In this document: positions 7,337-7,979 of the stretch, in pieces | How positions within the stretch are numbered: position 1 is the first letter of the stretch | Layout of the letters: every line of letters starts with the position of its first letter | DNA from: Desulfobulbus sp. | Lineage (GTDB): Bacteria > Desulfobacterota > Desulfobulbia > Desulfobulbales > Desulfobulbaceae | DNA: 7,979 bases | Assembly: GCA_011051825.1 (NCBI GenBank) | Contig: DRKH01000383.1 | Span: 1 to 7,979 of the forward strand | Direction: 5' to 3' | The notes under the pieces: model-generated | Databases searched by the model: none | The model's input: the letters and a program-made list of their open reading frames with translations, nothing else | What the model was told of the DNA's origin: nothing | Program-made: the position numbers and the translations under genes

Positions 7337-7831
7337 TTACCGCCGGTAAATAATCAACTCCCGTTGCTCCCTCAATCCATCCGGATCATTGATTGTCTGC
7401 ACAGCTTCAATTTGAGCGATGTACCCATCGCTCAAGCCGGCACTTTCGGCGCCCTTCAAGACATGTTTTGTATACCAGGAAAAAGGAAGAAGGGAGTCAT
7501 TGGTTTTGGTTGCAAAATAGGAAAAAGCTTCAACCGTATTGCCCAGAATATCAGTAACTTTAACATTTTTTTTCTCATACCCGTTACCAAGCCCTTCAGC
7601 CCTGTCAAGTTCTGCGACTTCATCCGGGTCTAATTCGAAAACCACACCTTCAATAATGTCAGCTTCTGCGCCGGTAAAATGTGCATTGCATTTTGCCGAC
7701 CCATCCTTTCCTATTTTATGAAATTTTAGTTTATGTTGATTCAGGAAAAATACACCAACCGTATATGCAGTCGGAGTCCGTGACCTGAGACGGCAAAGAG
7801 ACATATTTGATCCATATGCAAAATATTTCAT
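7337..7831 (-). CDS. Gamma-glutamylcyclotransferase-fold (AIG2-like) protein
   Basis: This 164-residue protein begins MKYFAYGSNM; the YGSN motif (6-9) is the substrate-binding loop of the gamma-glutamylcyclotransferase fold. DRAEGLGNGY (76-85) supplies Glu79 at the place of the catalytic acid. The length suits the family, and no signal peptide or membrane segment is seen. Family members release 5-oxoproline from gamma-glutamyl compounds, but many bacterial ones have no known substrate, so the reaction is left open. The start is set by the motif at residues 3-10. No good Shine-Dalgarno is present upstream; repeat copy R5 occupies that place. It is convergent with the operon, and three sampled lines give about 44% GC, lower than much of the operon. 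Nothing links it to fatty-acid breakdown; it looks like an unrelated, possibly acquired gene. Confidence 0.85.
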   Translation of the reverse strand: MKYFAYGSNMSLCRLRSRTPTAYTVGVFFLNQHKLKFHKIGKDGSAKCNAHFTGAEADIIEGVVFELDPDEVAELDRAEGLGNGYEKKNVKVTDILGNTVEAFSYFATKTNDSLLPFSWYTKHVLKGAESAGLSDGYIAQIEAVQTINDPDGLREQRELIIYRR

Positions 7832-7836
7832 TTTAT

Positions 7837-7855
7837 GTAACTATTCAGATAAGGA
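7837..7855 (+). repeat. Degenerate repeat copy R5 at the start of the cyclotransferase gene
   Basis: GTAACTATTCAG (7837-7848) matches the first 12 family positions of R6 with one change, then diverges. It begins 5 bp from the start codon of the minus-strand gene and points away from it, mirroring R4 at the other end. ATGTAACT is shared by both flanks (7835-7842, and minus strand 7330-7323). Confidence 0.45.
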
Positions 7856-7880
7856 CACAATTTACGCAATACCGCAGCCT

Positions 7881-7979
7881 GTAACTGTTCAGGAGTGCCT
7901 TAGATTTGTTCATTTAAGACTGTGAAGCGTACTTGTGCTACTCGAACTGGCTTAAATGGGCGAAGATGAGGTGCTCCTG
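7881..7979 (+). repeat. Element B: long imperfect hairpin starting with repeat R6, cut by the window end
   Basis: R6 (7881-7899) is GTAACTGTTCAGGAGTGCC. The last ten bases of the window, read on the minus strand, are CAGGAGCACC, matching family positions 10-19 and giving a partial copy R7. With no offset, 7890-7918 pairs with 7951-7979 over 29 positions: 21 Watson-Crick pairs, six G-T pairs and two mismatches, around a loop of about 32 nt. The inner arm CATTTAAG/CTTAAATG (7911-7918, 7951-7958) is perfect. No ORF is evident. The unit resembles element A only at its ends. Confidence 0.6.

Noticed and set aside
7336..7350. TTTACCGCCGGTAAA hairpin over the stop of the cyclotransferase gene, considered as a terminator
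   Set aside because: A six-pair stem with a 3-nt loop is present, but on the minus strand it is followed by an A-rich, not T-rich, run, so it lacks the form of an intrinsic terminator.
7364..7633. 89-codon plus-strand frame opposite the cyclotransferase gene
   Set aside because: It is antisense to a gene with the YGSN motif and catalytic Glu, has no recognisable domain, and shows no ribosome binding site.
7832..7870. Promoter for the minus-strand cyclotransferase gene
   Set aside because: TTGTGT and CATAAA with a 17-nt gap can be read, but this would place the transcript start inside the gene, so no promoter is called.
7304..7899. Integron cassette with attC sites around the cyclotransferase gene
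   Set aside because: A single small gene between imperfect inverted repeats suggested it, but no GTTRRRY core or matching RYYYAAC partner is seen, and no integrase is in the window.
7119..7979. CRISPR array
   Set aside because: The repeats alternate in orientation, are unevenly spaced and diverge, with no regular spacers or cas genes.

Overview
This window looks like bacterial chromosome from a Gram-negative fatty-acid degrader. Protein styles (FadE with its long C-terminal extension, a fused FadJ-type enzyme, thiolase and fused enzyme in one cluster) would fit a Desulfobacterota-like organism. That assignment is inference from remembered protein families and was not searched.

Positions 1-7129 are one co-directional, tightly packed beta-oxidation operon on the + strand. 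In order it holds: the C-terminal half of a thiolase (start outside the window); a FadJ-type fusion of enoyl-CoA hydratase and 3-hydroxyacyl-CoA dehydrogenase; a possible 24-codon coupling ORF; a FadE-type acyl-CoA dehydrogenase; and a 711-residue protein joining a PlsC-like acyltransferase domain to an alpha/beta-hydrolase domain. Junctions are a 1-nt overlap, a 67-nt gap bridged by the small ORF, and a 7-nt overlap. Each main gene visible from its start has a GGAGG/AGGAG ribosome binding site. Together the first three enzymes cover the four steps of the beta-oxidation spiral: FadE makes the 2-enoyl-CoA, FadJ hydrates and oxidises it, and the thiolase releases acetyl-CoA. The fourth protein probably handles acyl groups at the membrane, but its reaction is unknown.

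Positions 7119-7979 are different: lower GC, opposite coding strand and rich in repeats. A 19-bp motif, consensus GTAASTGTTCAGGRGYRCC, occurs at least four times in good form, twice in degenerate form, and once cut by the window edge. Copies alternate in orientation. One pair bounds a ~135-bp element (7146-7280). A second pair bounds a long hairpin that runs off the window (7881 onward). Two weaker outward-facing copies sit 8 and 5 bp from the two ends of a lone minus-strand gamma-glutamylcyclotransferase-fold gene (7337-7831). One copy contains the stop codon of the last operon gene. No transposase, CRISPR array, tRNA or rRNA is visible.

The least ordinary items are the acyltransferase-hydrolase fusion, the inverted-repeat family around the small gene, and the small ORF linking fadJ to fadE.
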